Translations under genes and position numbers: made by a program
The notes under the pieces: model-generated
The model's input: the letters and a program-made list of their open reading frames with translations, nothing else
Database searches by the model: none
Told to the model about the DNA's origin: nothing
Assembly: GCA_003427395.1 (NCBI GenBank)
Contig: BFEA01000038.1
Span: 3,854,073 to 3,906,483 of the forward strand
Direction of reading: 5' to 3'
Source: Chara braunii
Taxonomy: Eukaryota; Streptophyta; Charophyceae; Charales; Characeae
Length of the DNA stretch: 52,411 bases
Part shown: piece after piece, positions 21,155 through 32,379 of the stretch
Position numbering within the stretch: position 1 is the stretch's first letter
Layout of the letters: the number at the start of each line of letters is the position of its first letter

Positions 21155-23280
21155 CCTTACTGATACCCATACCATTGCCTTTCAACGATTGTTGTGGCAC
21201 CCAGGGGAAACATATCTAGAAATTCCTCGGGGTGCTTCATCTGAATGTTGGGGTCGACCTGGAGCCAGTCGTGGAACCTGAGCATGTAGTCCTTGGTTAA
21301 GTCCTCTTGCCCCTCCTTGTCCCTCATTTCCCCTGGCCAGTCTACCTGGGCCATCCTGCCCCCCTTTCCCCCCCCCAACCATTCTGAACAAAATTTATGG
21401 ATTTCCTTGGTTATATCAGGTTTTTTAGATAGGAATGTCATTTTATCCTGAACTTTTTTCCATTGTTAAGTTGAATGATTTTGTGTATTTTAACTTTATT
21501 TTGGAAAGAGTTTTTTAGTATAGATTGGTATACTTGTTTTTGAAAGAAGACTCTATACAAATTGTTATTTTTAAAATGCATGGCCCTGTTTGTCTATTAT
21601 AAAGCGAATTTTAGAGTCAGCCTTGATGGCCTCCAAACGTTTGATTTCATGGTCGCATCTGGAAACGAGAATTTGGAACCCAGATGCTTTGCTCCCCTTC
21701 ATTGTGGTTAATTTCTGTTTCAATGAACTGTTTTACTATGTCTGCCACTTCCCCTTCCCCCATCGTGGCCCCTTCTTGATCAAAGACGCACCTTCTTAAC
21801 CATAACAGATCAAAGTCTTTCTGGATATGGAGAAAAGGTTACTGGCTAGGTGGGATGCATGCGGTCTTGCCCATTCTCCTAAGAGAAGGGCTTCCCACTT
21901 CCAAGGTCATTCCTCGCCAGTGCCCAATTGTGTCTAGATACGGTCTCACCAACGCCACAGCAGGACTGCCCCAGGTCATTGTAGAAAGATATGTTCTATT
22001 GTTTCGCAGATTCTTCTTCCTGGGAACCCTGCATTACAACATTTGCACCACGGGAGAGCCTCCCCTCTATGTTATAGATTCGTCCTGTCAATGATTCAGT
22101 CATTGGTGGGGAGGCACCTGTGGCTGATTTGCCACTGTAGAGAGGCGAATTTTTCCGGTCTTTCCTTCACTCCTCTGAACCATTTCAGCCCTCTTACTTG
22201 GTCCCTATGCAGATTAAGGTGTTTTTGCCATTTGCCCCCTACCTCCGCCTGAACATCCACCTGGGGCCTAATCATCCTATAGGTGGTTCTCACTGCTAAC
22301 TCATGTAGATGCACTGGTTGCCCATTGCGTCCTCTTATCCACTGCAATTCCATAGGGTCCACGGCTAGCTCGGATAGAGGAGTTTCTCGTAGGTAGGCTT
22401 GCCATTGGATCCCCCCTTCCTTCTGTCTCTGTAACACTCGGATCCGGTAAAGGTTAGATTTTTCATGTCATTGGACTGCGTCTGAGTGGTATTTGATCAA
22501 AGTGTCGTCCCCTGTTCTTTCAAAAAGGTTGACCATTGCCCCCACTGATGTTCCCTCTACCACTGAACCTATTTGTAATGGAAGCCCTCCACCCTTACTG
22601 CTACCCAGTCTTGTTCCTACAAAATCCTGCCCTTCCTTAGGGACACCACTTACGCTAGGGGGATCGAGAAAATTAGCTGGTCCAGTGAGCCCTCCAGATG
22701 ATGAGCGTGTTGCAGGCTCGGTCTAAGTTGTTGGGCTGTTTTCCAATCCTTGTTGTCCTCATCCCATATGTCCCGTACCCTGAGGATCCCGTGTCTGACC
22801 CATGAAGCCCAGTGGGGGTCGGAACTGCCATATACCCTTCCTTGTCTATCAGTAATTGCCCTGTTACCAAACAGGGGTTGGCGTAAGATCTCTTCCATTC
22901 GTACTGGAATGGGCCTATCAGGGATCGGTAGCCTCCGCCAATTCTTGATTAAGTTGCACCAAAAGTTATCTCTCACTAGGTCCTATCGAGCCGCTCCTCT
23001 CAGTCCTCTGTCTCCCTCCTCTCGCGAGCTCGTGTTGACAATCACTGACTGATAGAACACGGAGGGAACAGAGGGTCCGCTGAGGTCTCTAAGGTTTTTA
23101 AGGGCTTTAAGGGTCAGTCGCAACAAAAACCAAACAGGGGGACTGTTGTAATAAGGCTGAGCAAAATATAAGGGGAGTTCCAATAACGGGATGGGTGTAT
23201 TAGCAGTTCTATGGGACAACGGAGCCGCGGGATGATCAAGGAGCATAGCCTCAGGAAACCCACAGACATGCTGAGACATT
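21155..23280 (-). pseudogene. LINE copy B: ORF2 C-terminal part, inverted
   Basis: The minus strand reads, from about 23280 down: a post-RT linker; RDNFWCNLIKNWRRLPIPDR; MEEILRQPLFGNR (22890); KWQKHLNLHRDQVRGLKWF; ASLQWQISHRCLPTND (22110); a zinc-binding stretch ALPWCKCC..ICETIEHIFL near 22030; and the C-terminus ..IVERQWYGYQ at 21157. Each block has a counterpart in copy A at 1800-3335. Stops occur throughout, especially 21450-22090. It is tail-to-tail with the RT part and is followed on the plus strand by the LINE 3' hairpin and A-rich end, so it appears to be an inversion inside one element. A separate insertion in the opposite orientation is the alternative. Confidence 0.78.
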
Positions 23281-23317
23281 TTCAGATATTCTCAGTCATT
23301 ATTATCTCTGTAATATA

Positions 23318-23460
23318 GGACGTTGGACCCGCTTTTCAGCAGGTGATGCTCCCCACCAATAGACGGAGCCTCTCCCTAGGTGTTAGTGGTGCCTGCTCTT
23401 ATCAGCAACACTAACACTGGCAGGGGTGTTGTTTAAAAAAAGAAAAAAGAAAAAAAAAAG
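23318..23460 (+). mobile_element. LINE copy B 3' end with hairpin, copy 3
   Basis: Shares GCTCCCCACCAATAGACGGAGCC and the hairpin with 3811-3930 and 9019-9167. The stem at 23380-23417 is perfect over 9 bp (GTGTTAGTG / CACTAACAC). The A-rich end (from 23434) grades into an AAG microsatellite. Its plus-strand orientation agrees with ORF1 and RT of copy B. Confidence 0.65.
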
Positions 23461-23469
23461 GAGAAAGAG

Positions 23470-23551
23470 AAGAGGAAGAAGAAGAAGAAGAAAAAGAAGA
23501 AGAAGAAGAAGAAGAAGAAGAAGAAGAAGAAGAAGAAGAAGAAGAAGAAGA
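23470..23551. repeat. (AAG)n microsatellite
   Basis: About 80 bases of near-perfect GAA/AAG repeats directly after the A-rich LINE tail, probably grown out of it. Open frames over it (poly-Arg, poly-Ser, poly-Leu) are artefacts of the repeat. Confidence 0.9.
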
Positions 23552-23639
23552 CCCACACGGAATGGAGGCAGGTGGAGGAGCAAACCGCTTGTCAGGAAAA
23601 ATGTTCGCCCAAGACCACAAGGTAGCTGCGTTCAGGGAA

Positions 23640-25240
23640 AGGTCCTATAGCTCCTCTGACCGATTGCCTTCCGAACTCGCAGCTTCATCTTCGAGGTAAG
23701 TATTGGAATCTTCTTCCGCTGGTACCGAATTCGCATCTCCTCCTTCATCAATGTCTTTTGGTTTTCCAAATGCCTGGTTCGCCCTGTGCTCAGCAAGCTC
23801 ATCGATAGCTTGCCTGATACCAGCCTCCTTGCACAACGGTTCAAACCCTGATTTCTTGAACGTCCCGAGGTGCTTCATCTGTTTTTCGGTAAAGACAAAA
23901 CGTCGATTTACCACAGTTTCTCCCACCTTGCCCGCTTTTCTCCCCAGTGTAGCTTTCTTCTTCCTGCGAATCGATCACGTGGCTGCTTCCTCCAGCTTTT
24001 CCTTCAAGTTTGTCCCTAATATCACAAGTTTGTCCTCACTCGCCTGTAGCTTACTCATCTTGTCTTGCAGCAGCTTCAGCTCCAGCTCAGCCTTGGCTCT
24101 GCGTTCCTTCAACATCTCAACTTCCAACTTCGTGGCCCTATGGATCTCTTGCAGTTTCCTGTATTCCTCCTTCCATCGATCGGCTTCCTGAATATTATTT
24201 GTCCAATGTGGCTTAGGAGTCCCTCATACCGAACCGTCAGGGGTCTCGATAACCATGTTGCCTCTCTTGTTCCCCGGGCGTAGGGCCTCATTCTTCCACA
24301 TCACTGCTTCCTTGGCTGACTTCTGGTTGTGACCCCTCAACAAGCTAATCTCGAACTTAAGACCCGCTATCTCTTGCTCAAAATTAATCTCAACGAAGGT
24401 TGTTCCTCTTAATTCTTCAATCTCCTTCCTCAAAAGAAACATCTCATTTTTTCCATTTTTTTGATGATTCATATGTCGCTTGAGATCGGCAAGTTCCCTT
24501 TGAAGCAAGCCTATCTTGTCCTTGCCACCCGACGTACCCTCACCAACTATCTTCTTCTTAAGATTCTCATTCTCCTTTCGCAACAGTTGAAGCTCGTCCT
24601 GAACTCGCTCATTCTCAATCATCGCACTCTTCCCTTTACCACCTACCAACTCCATGCGTTTGTCCAACCTAGCATTGAAGTCTACTTCTAATCGTTTACA
24701 CTCCTTCCTCCATTCCCGCTTCTTCTCTTCGTTCTTCTTTCGTTTCTTCAAACGACCTTCTTCTTCCTTTTTCTTAGCTACTTGTTCTTCATCCTGCAAT
24801 ACCTTAGCATAACACTTGTCCAGCTTCTCTTGGTTGGTCTTCCAAAACCCGGTACGCGGATGCCCTTGATAAGTCGAGGGGAAAGCAGGTGCACTCTGGT
24901 AAGTACCGACCGGAGCAGGAGCCGACGTCGTATACCAAGGAGCTGGTAGTGCTAAGACAGATGGAGCGGAGACCGGGTTGGAATGCCGTTAGCACCAGTG
25001 GCGAAGGAACGAGGTGTCACACCCCGATAGGGACATTCCCTTTGGAAGTGGTGGGGAGACCCGCAGGTGTAACATGTATGGGGATTCCCAGACAGGCGGA
25101 GTCGAGACCGGGTCGGAATGGCGTTAGCACAAAGTGGCGAAGGAACGAGGTGCCACACCCCGATGGGGACATTCCCGTAAACATGAAGCTCGAAGTAGAC
25201 CCTATCCCAACGAGTCACACTCTGATAGTGCAATTGCTAC
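23640..25240 (-). pseudogene. CCHC zinc-knuckle and coiled-coil protein remnant (gag-like)
   Basis: On the minus strand a frame (25233-24952) carries a perfect zinc knuckle, CYTCGSPHHFQREC (C54, C57, H62, C67; C-X2-C-X4-H-X4-C). Then comes a charged coiled-coil stretch (24799-24224) with EEEGRLKKRKKNEEKKREW, leucine-rich heptads and LLRKEIEEL, and a further coiled coil near 24180-24000. A compact C-terminal part (23926-23645) contains FKKSGFEPLCKEAGIRQAID. The pieces are in different frames, so it is broken. It looks like an RNA-binding structural protein of a retroelement, but the family was not recognised. The sequence immediately upstream (25264-25697) is the repeat found behind the Penelope-like RT, so it could be a first ORF of that family. 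Confidence 0.5.
24970..25170. repeat. Two ~72-bp direct repeats flanking the zinc knuckle
   Basis: GAGACCGGGT.GGAATG.CGTTAGCAC...GGACATTCCC occurs near 24970-25041 and again about 128 bp further on. The copies sit on either side of the CCHC coding segment, so the zinc knuckle lies between duplicated peptide segments (IPTRS.L.LS). Confidence 0.6.
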
Positions 25241-25263
25241 AGAGCTTCCGTCGTTGAAAGAAT

Positions 25264-25697
25264 GGTGGTTAAATAACCTTTACTCAGATGAAGTCATTAT
25301 GCAAACAAGATAGCAAAGCATCCAGAAGGACCAAGTAAAAGAAGTCAAATAATAGCACGTGGAAGCAATCAAGCAAAGCACACGAGTAGTCAAACGACAC
25401 ATGGATAATCCCGAAGCGTGACTGATGGCTTAAAAAAATTAACAGTAAGAACACAACCATCAAACTCGAAACGAAAATGGGCATCGTGCCCGTAAACATG
25501 AAGCTCAGAATGGAGTACTGGCGTAGACCCGACTACTTTCATCCGATCGCCAAACCCGAACTCATCAGGGGCCAAGTCATGGCGGAGATGACTCCACAAA
25601 TGTCAAGGGCGACTACTTATATCAAACGGGTCAACATGCAACAAGAGAGAGACAGTAGTGGACCGATAGAGAAAGGACCTAGTACCGTCAATCATGG
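25264..25697. repeat. Second copy of the 9237-9662 repeat
   Basis: Same orientation, few differences, one small insertion (AATAGC near 25350). Similarity ends at the same point (ATCATGGCC), which marks a true element boundary or break. Confidence 0.7.
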
Positions 25698-25757
25698 CCT
25701 AACTGGGTAAGCCAGGACTGCCATTGCAGGTTTTTCCTTTTTTTCTTTTTTCTTCTT

Positions 25758-27860
25758 TTGAACATGCTCCAATCTATTCGTGGGGAGCACCACATGATGG
25801 GAACAGGGTCCAGTGTCGCGTATGAGAATTATACAGAACAAATTGTGTTACAGGGCCCATACGCGGCTTCGGCTGGCTATACCTTTTTTTTTGGGGGGGG
25901 GGGGGACAAATGCTACAGTCTATTCGTGGGGAGCAGCACGTGCTGGAAACTGGGCCCAACGTCCAATATAGAGTTACACAAGTCATTTGACATACTGGGG
26001 CCATTACCCGGCTTCGTCTGATAATCAATCTGAGAACTATTGAAAACTATTGAAGAAATACAAGAGAATTAAAAAGAAGTTGAAAAAATATGAATGACTA
26101 CTGACCTCTTTTCAACTGCTCAGAACCCCTAGATTCCCAAATAAAACTCTCTAAAACTATCCAACACTGTCTTATTCCTTGTCGGGCTCTCCCAGGCCTC
26201 ACACTCCCACTCGGCTAGGTTACAGAGCAACACGACTCGCCCCAGCTCCGACCAGCGTCATCCCAACAACAACCCTTGGTTGTCCCTTGGAATGTCCACC
26301 CCAAAGCATCCCCAGATCTCTCTACCAGGCCTCACGCTCCTGCAATCGGGAGGTTACAGGGCAACACCCCAGCACTAGCCCGCGTCGTTCTGGCATCGAA
26401 CAACCGCAGATCAATGAATGTACCAGTATCAAACCTGTCTCTTATACACATCTAGATGTGTATAAGAGACAGGCTCCGACCAGCGTCATCCCAACAACAA
26501 CCCTTGGTTGTCCCTTGGAATGTCCACCCCAAAGCATCCCCAGATCTCTCTACCAGGCCTCACGCTCCTGCAATCGGGAGGTTACAGGGCAACACCCCAG
26601 CACTAGCCCGCGTCGTTCTGGCATCGAACAACCGCAGATCAATGAATGTACCAGTATCAAACAGCCTAAACCGAGTTGCTAGAAGTCCCCTGAATCCTAA
26701 GGCATTCTTTTTTTTTTAAGCACATACATAAAAAAAAAATTGAGATACCGGGACTTCAACCCGACTTTGTCTGAAGAATAAGGTCATGAGCAATTACTAG
26801 CCTATTCACAGAAGAGCAGTTTTAGAAGCAAAAATTGTCATGACAAAGGTCCTATAAATGCTAAAAAAAAACATAGAATCCCTAGCAAATTGTTCTAAAA
26901 GTCTACAACACTGTCTTACTCCCTGCCGACCTCTTCCTGGTCTCACACCCCCACCCGCTCGGGTTATAGGGCAACATGACTCACCCCAGCTCCGACCAGC
27001 GTCGTCCCGACAGTAACCCTTAGTTGTCCCGTGAAATGCCCACCCGATTTCCCCAATGCATTCCTAGATCTCTATACGAGGCCTCACACTCCTGCATCAG
27101 CAGGTTACAACGCAACACCCCAGTACCGGCCAGCGTCGTTCTGGCATCGGACAACCGCAGATCACTCAGTATAACAGTAATGAAGCCTCCTAAAGTGAGT
27201 TGTTAGGGGTCCCCAGCATCACAAATCATTCATAGGACCATGATTTTCTAAGATTTGATCACAGAAATATCCGAACCAAAAACCACCTACCTTTAGCGAC
27301 TATCAACAGCTCAACCCTATCCGCCTCTCTCCTATACCCCGACACCCAATCTCTATCAGGCCTCCCACCCCCAAATGCTAGGTTACAAAGTGGCACGACC
27401 CACCCCAGAAATCCCCCCACCTGCTAGGTTACAGGGCAAAGCGACCCGCCCCGGCTTCGACCAGCGTCGACTAAGTATCAGTTCGCCAATAGACACTAGA
27501 GTGCCTTCCACCCTCGACAACTCCCTAGATCTCTCTACCAGGTCTCATGTTGCCATACCGCTCGGGTTACAGGGCAGCGCGACCAAGCCCCAGCACCGAC
27601 CAGCGTCGTTCTGACCTCGTCCATTCGCAAACCACTGGGACCAAAGACATCAACAGATACCAGACAAGGCACCAATCGTCGCCATGGCTGTAATTCCGAT
27701 CATCCACTCTTTCAAGCACTGGCTGCAAACATCCAACAAAAACTTTCTCAACTTACTACGGCAAGACTTACTGCGGTAGAGCCACCATCTCCACCGCTGT
27801 TGTACCCTTTTTCCGCCCTACTGGCTAGCCCCTTCGCCGCAGAGCGCATTATCTTCGACC
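25758..27860. repeat. Composite block 2: R3, R2 and R5 repeats
   Basis: R3 units lie at about 25791-25840 and 25928-25977, separated by a T/G homopolymer stretch. R2 dimers start near 26188, 26925 and 27355, and an R5 copy lies at 27761-27855. The order and orientation match 4.5-6.6 kb, so both blocks are copies of one larger repeat. R2 is inflated by the adapter chimera at 26435. No coding frame. Confidence 0.65.
26435..26472. other. Second Nextera mate-pair junction adapter (assembly artefact)
   Basis: The same 38-bp adapter palindrome as at 1335-1372. The 190 bp before it (26245-26434) are repeated after it (26473-26662), an offset of 228. Its translations give SYTHLDVYKRQ on one frame and MCIRDR on another. 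Confidence 0.97.
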
Positions 27861-30600
27861 ATCACTGCAAGCACAATCCACTGCAACCAACACAAAAATT
27901 ATGACGATTTTTCCAGTTGAAACCTCAAAAATAAAAAAGAATTCAAAGAACACGCAGGAATCATAACCTAAAAAAGGCAGTCAACACCTATTATTCCCAC
28001 AGGGAGAGAGTTGACGGGAGGGAACTACTGTTTCCCCCATTGAAATTCCTTCGCCTATTCACGTCTCAGCTGGATGTAAAAAAACTCACAAGAAACCGAG
28101 CGACTTACTCCTTCCCCCCTAAAAAACAAACTCTTGTTCTTTCGCTGCCTTCGCTGGAAGGCGCCCCCTCACCTCCCAACCCCAGTTCAGAACAACCCCC
28201 TGATTCACTCCTGCTCCCTCAGTAGCATGCAATACCCCCTAGAGCATACCCCCCCCGAGGTGAAGATCCCCCTTCCTCGTGTCCCACCCCCTCCAAGTGA
28301 AACACCTCTCGACCTCTCATCTTGCTGAAAACAACACGGCCCCTTGTCCTTCCTCCCAACCACCGTGGCTGATCCGACCCAGATCAGACTGGCTCAAAGG
28401 AGAACAAAACCCACAATATCGCCCCTACCCTCTCAAGGATCACACCTCCCACCTTGTATAACCCTCGCAAGGAGGGGCTCTAACCCTGAAGGAGATAATT
28501 CAGTCAACACCTATGAGTCCAAATCCTACAATATCACAGCTTGAGACTCGATTGTAACCAGTTTTTTGAAAACCATTCAAACAAGTGACATCAATATCAA
28601 GTCACAAAAGAAGCCCAAACTTATGCGCACAAATATGGAGAACTACATCAGATTTAGAATTAGATCAAACTTCATCAAAGATGGATAAACGTAGGACATC
28701 AATTCCACTTTGAGAAAATCGATTTGTAACCCTTGATAATTCAAAATTGAGTAATCATCATTGGGATCCGAGCAAAAAATAGGATCACGAATTTCATATT
28801 AGGAATCTTGCTCAGAAATTACGAGTTTAAGATTAAGAATCCTGCTCAGAAAATACGAATTTCAGATTAGGGATCAATTACATCCAGAAAACACCTACGA
28901 TCTCATGAATCAGAGCACAATCATAAAAACGAAAGCACAATCATAGAAACGAAATCATTCAAAAACAACCTCTGAAAAAAATTCCCTGTCACGCAAGCAT
29001 CAAAATGCTTCATCGTCAGAAAAATCCAGATCATGTTTTACGACAGAAAAATAAGCATGCAGTAGGGATTTTATAGGCTTGTAATCAGAAGGAAATTAGC
29101 ACCTCAACCATCAGTCTTGTCACTTAGGAAAAACAGCGGACAATCTACACAATTCCTTACCAACCCTAATCTCCCCCCCCCCCCACATGTCATGTCCTCT
29201 CTCTCTCCCAACCTCCACCTCCTCCTTCATCGGCTTCAAAAACATCTCAGATGCTCGTGACCTGCATCACATCTAACCAAAAAGCTGAACGATGAAGATT
29301 GTCGGACCGTGGCCGACACTTACCACAACACAGCCACGTAGCGAGCCCAAACCGCCGAGCCTGTCGACGAGCCCTCGCTGGCAGTCCGGAGGGAGAAAGA
29401 GCATCCATGGCGGCAAAAACCTACTCGATCCGCCATCTCTCGTAGCCTGCCGTTAGGATCTTAAGATAAGGAACGCATAGGCTAAAAGCGATCCATCGGA
29501 GATATCAGATTATGAATTGAAATCCAAAACGCAGACAGTCTAACAACGAATTAAGAATCTATGAGTCAATGTTTCAGCAGCCCAGCCTGTCTCCCTCAAC
29601 AATACGAGAGGTCGGCGTCAACAGGGCGAGAAGTCGGCATCGACACTTCCTCTTGAGGTCATACGAGCGCCATTCGAGCATCTTCAACTAACCGATTTTT
29701 CCTTTGCAGCCGAACCTCCCCCCTGACCCTGCCACTCAGCCCACACCCCTCCTTTTCCCAAAAAAGCCTAAGCGACACCCAATTCTCCAGCGTCTGGCCA
29801 GGAAACTTAAATGGGGACAGCTCCATCTCCAGGGATCCGCCGCGATACCGCCAACAGAGCCTGTCCACCGACCATCGGGCATAGCCAAGTAACTCCATCG
29901 CCCCAAACTTTCCACCAAGTAGCCCCAAGTCAGGGTGGCATCTCCATCCACTTCCACCACATAGGATGTCTGTTAAAACTCTCTTCTCGCCCCCTCAATC
30001 GCACAATCCCCACGGTTACTCCGAAAGAACAGAAAACACATGACGTCACAGCCCCTCAGTTCTTCCCGCCACCACGCCTCAAAAGCAGAACAATCGTATT
30101 TGCCACTAACTCCATCCGGATTCGCCCGCCATCCCATCCAAAGACGGAACACACACTACAGCTGGCGAACTCGCCAAGTGAGGAAAGCTCAGAATGCACA
30201 CCATAGACCCGCCTCTGTACTTCCCATCGTGGCACCACCAGCACCAGCTCCGTTCAGATTCGCCCATCACCCCTTTGACACAAGGAACATACACGCAAAA
30301 GATGGTGTCTAGTCCCCTGCGAATTTGCCTACCAACACCATCCGATGCGAAGCCAGAGGGGGCGCCAAGTCGGGAAAGCACTGGGAAGCTCATGCGCCTG
30401 CGCCCGCCATCGCCATCCAATGTGAAGCCAGAGGGTGTGCCAAGTCGGGAAAGCACTAAAACGCTCGTGCGCCAGCGGCACAGCGCCCCGGGTAGCGCTA
30501 GGATTTTGGTTATGTTAGAGATGATAATTGAGCTGATCTTCGGCTGGCTATACCACGATATGGAAACCAAAGACTGTTCAATCTGATCAAGCCAAAGCTC
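27861..30600. other. Region without a recognisable gene
   Basis: C-rich to about 28500, A/T-rich with short direct repeats (for example CAGAAA.TACGA.TT. near 28810 and 28850) to about 29200, then mixed. A diverged 75-bp direct duplication lies at about 30340-30490 (GAAGCCAGAGGG..CCAAGTCGGGAAAGCACT twice). Open frames on both strands show no domain. Confidence 0.4.
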
Positions 30601-30749
30601 ACTCACCAGCTCCAGGCTTAGCAACGGCTCCACTGGGGGCCACTGGCAGGGCAGAACTACACCCCAGAGTGCCCCAGCAAATTGTATGAGGTCAAGAAGA
30701 GGTCAAGAGGAGTTCTAGAGCAGAATTTCTGACAGCGATAAGGGGTTGG

Positions 30750-31710
30750 GGGGGAAGAAGCTGCTTGGGTGGGGTGGGCGATCAGTAGTGCGTATGCGTC
30801 CTGTCCAGGTGTGGCTGCATGACTCGAATGATTCCATGATCCTCCCTTATCCTGTTATTGTCCAGCAACTACTCCTCTGCTGTCTTGTCGCCTTGCAACA
30901 TGTTGTGACATGCCCCTCCAGTTCTCGGTTTCACCCACCAATGATGCCATTTCGAAGATTCAGTGACCATGTCCATTGCAGAACAGGGGCCGTGGAAACC
31001 ACTGCACTTCGATCATGCGGATGACCCCGTGCAGGAATCCAGCACCGCAAGGTGAGCAGAATCGGGATCAGCATTTCCATCTCCTGGAGGTGTTGAACGG
31101 TTGTCATATCACAGCCAAAGTTTCTCATCACCTTCCTCCACCAGCGGTCGACCTCCTCCTGGCCACGCAGTGGACGCATTCCTTCCTCTTCACCCGGTCC
31201 AGCCTAGAAGATGGCTGATAACGATGTATAACCTTGGCACAACCATCCCCGGACATTGGCAATGGAGAAAGAAATACCTCCAAAAAACAATGTTGCAGGG
31301 TGCATGGGTATGGTGGAGAGTTTGAAGCAGTGGGTGGGGAGCCCTGCTGTTGAGGGCAATAACTGCCACCTTGGGTTTGCCGATAGAGTTCACCTATATG
31401 CCGTTGCCTGCAAGCCGAAGGACTACTGCACCATGTGCACATGACCGGAAACTACCCATTGCAACTGCTGGACCGCAGCTGGTCCACCATGACTCCCAGC
31501 GAAAGGAATACCGCACATTTCTGCATGTGTCGCTCATGCTCGGCAGCATTCCGCAAGCCTTCCACTAGACCAGGGGCAACAAAAGGGACCCCTGGTATGT
31601 TCCATGACATCTTTCACGAGACACTGAAAATTTTTCGGGAGGCACAACTTAGACTATCGGGTACACCCCCAAGTTTCAGTAGTGTTGACCCCACGCCGGT
31701 TTGGTAGGGC
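30750..31710. other. Possible degenerate coding remnant, strand unclear
   Basis: Plus-strand frames at 31256-31444 and 31435-31707 have a natural-looking composition (LYAVACKPKDYCTMC, then FCMCRSCSAAFRKP), and minus-strand frames over 30931-31440 do too. No family was recognised, so this is noted only as possible old coding sequence. Confidence 0.2.
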
Positions 31711-31809
31711 TGTGTGGTGAAGCGGGGTTGAACCATCGATTCCACCACTACCAAAAATGTCTGACACCTATCAAAAAAGAACCGTTTTCGATAGTGGAGT
31801 GGTGAGACC

Positions 31810-32379
31810 CTAAGGTCTGGACCCCACAGGGAAAAAACGTGGAAAAACGGGTGTGGAAAAACTTTTCTTGGACTCCACTGGACAAATCAGGCCCTCCGGA
31901 AAGCTGATTTTAGAAGGGCGGGGAGGTTTTCAGGGACCCCACCGCCTAGAAAACGGTAGCTGGAAATCTGAGATTTTGTGTTTTCACATTGGTTTCCGGT
32001 CGGAAAAGTGCCACGGCAGGAGTTTCCACTGGAATTTTGTGCCCTTCCCAGAGAGTAGGGGGGGGGGGGCATGTCTTCCGTTGGAAACCCGTCGCCAACC
32101 CGCTGTCCATCCATCGTCCGAGCCGAGCCAGCCCCTGGTTCAATGGCCAAGGCGACAGACATGCTGTTGTCACCGAAACAGGAACAAAACCCCTTCGAAA
32201 GGACATCAGCGACCGCCATCTGGTCCATCTCCAGGTTCCAGCCTTTTCAGGCTCGTGGAAACTGGCTTTTCCAGCCTCTCCGGTGGGGTTCGGTCTTTCC
32301 GCAGGTTCCAGGCACCCTTCCATGGAAACCCAAAAATTATCACTTTTCCAACACTTTTCCTGTGGGGTCCAGGCCTAAG
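31810..32379. mobile_element. Foldback element E4 with GGAAAA/TTTTCC arrays
   Basis: The ends form an inverted repeat: CTAAGGTCTGGACCCCACAG at the left, and CTTAGGCCTGGACCCCACAG as the reverse complement of the right end. Inside each end are repeated GGAAAA or GTTTCC / TTTTCC words (GTGGAAAAAC, GGAAAAG, TTTTCCAAC, CTTTTCC). The 570-bp element has no coding frame. No target duplication is visible, so the ends may be eroded. It resembles E1-E3 in layout but lacks their core. Confidence 0.6.

Noticed and set aside
23383-23650. Open frames over the AAG repeat (poly-Arg, poly-Ser, poly-Leu)
   Set aside because: Microsatellite artefacts open in all frames.
31810-32379. E4 as a member of the E1-E3 family proper
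   Set aside because: It lacks the ATGTTATG..TTTGCC core and any target duplication; only the layout is shared.
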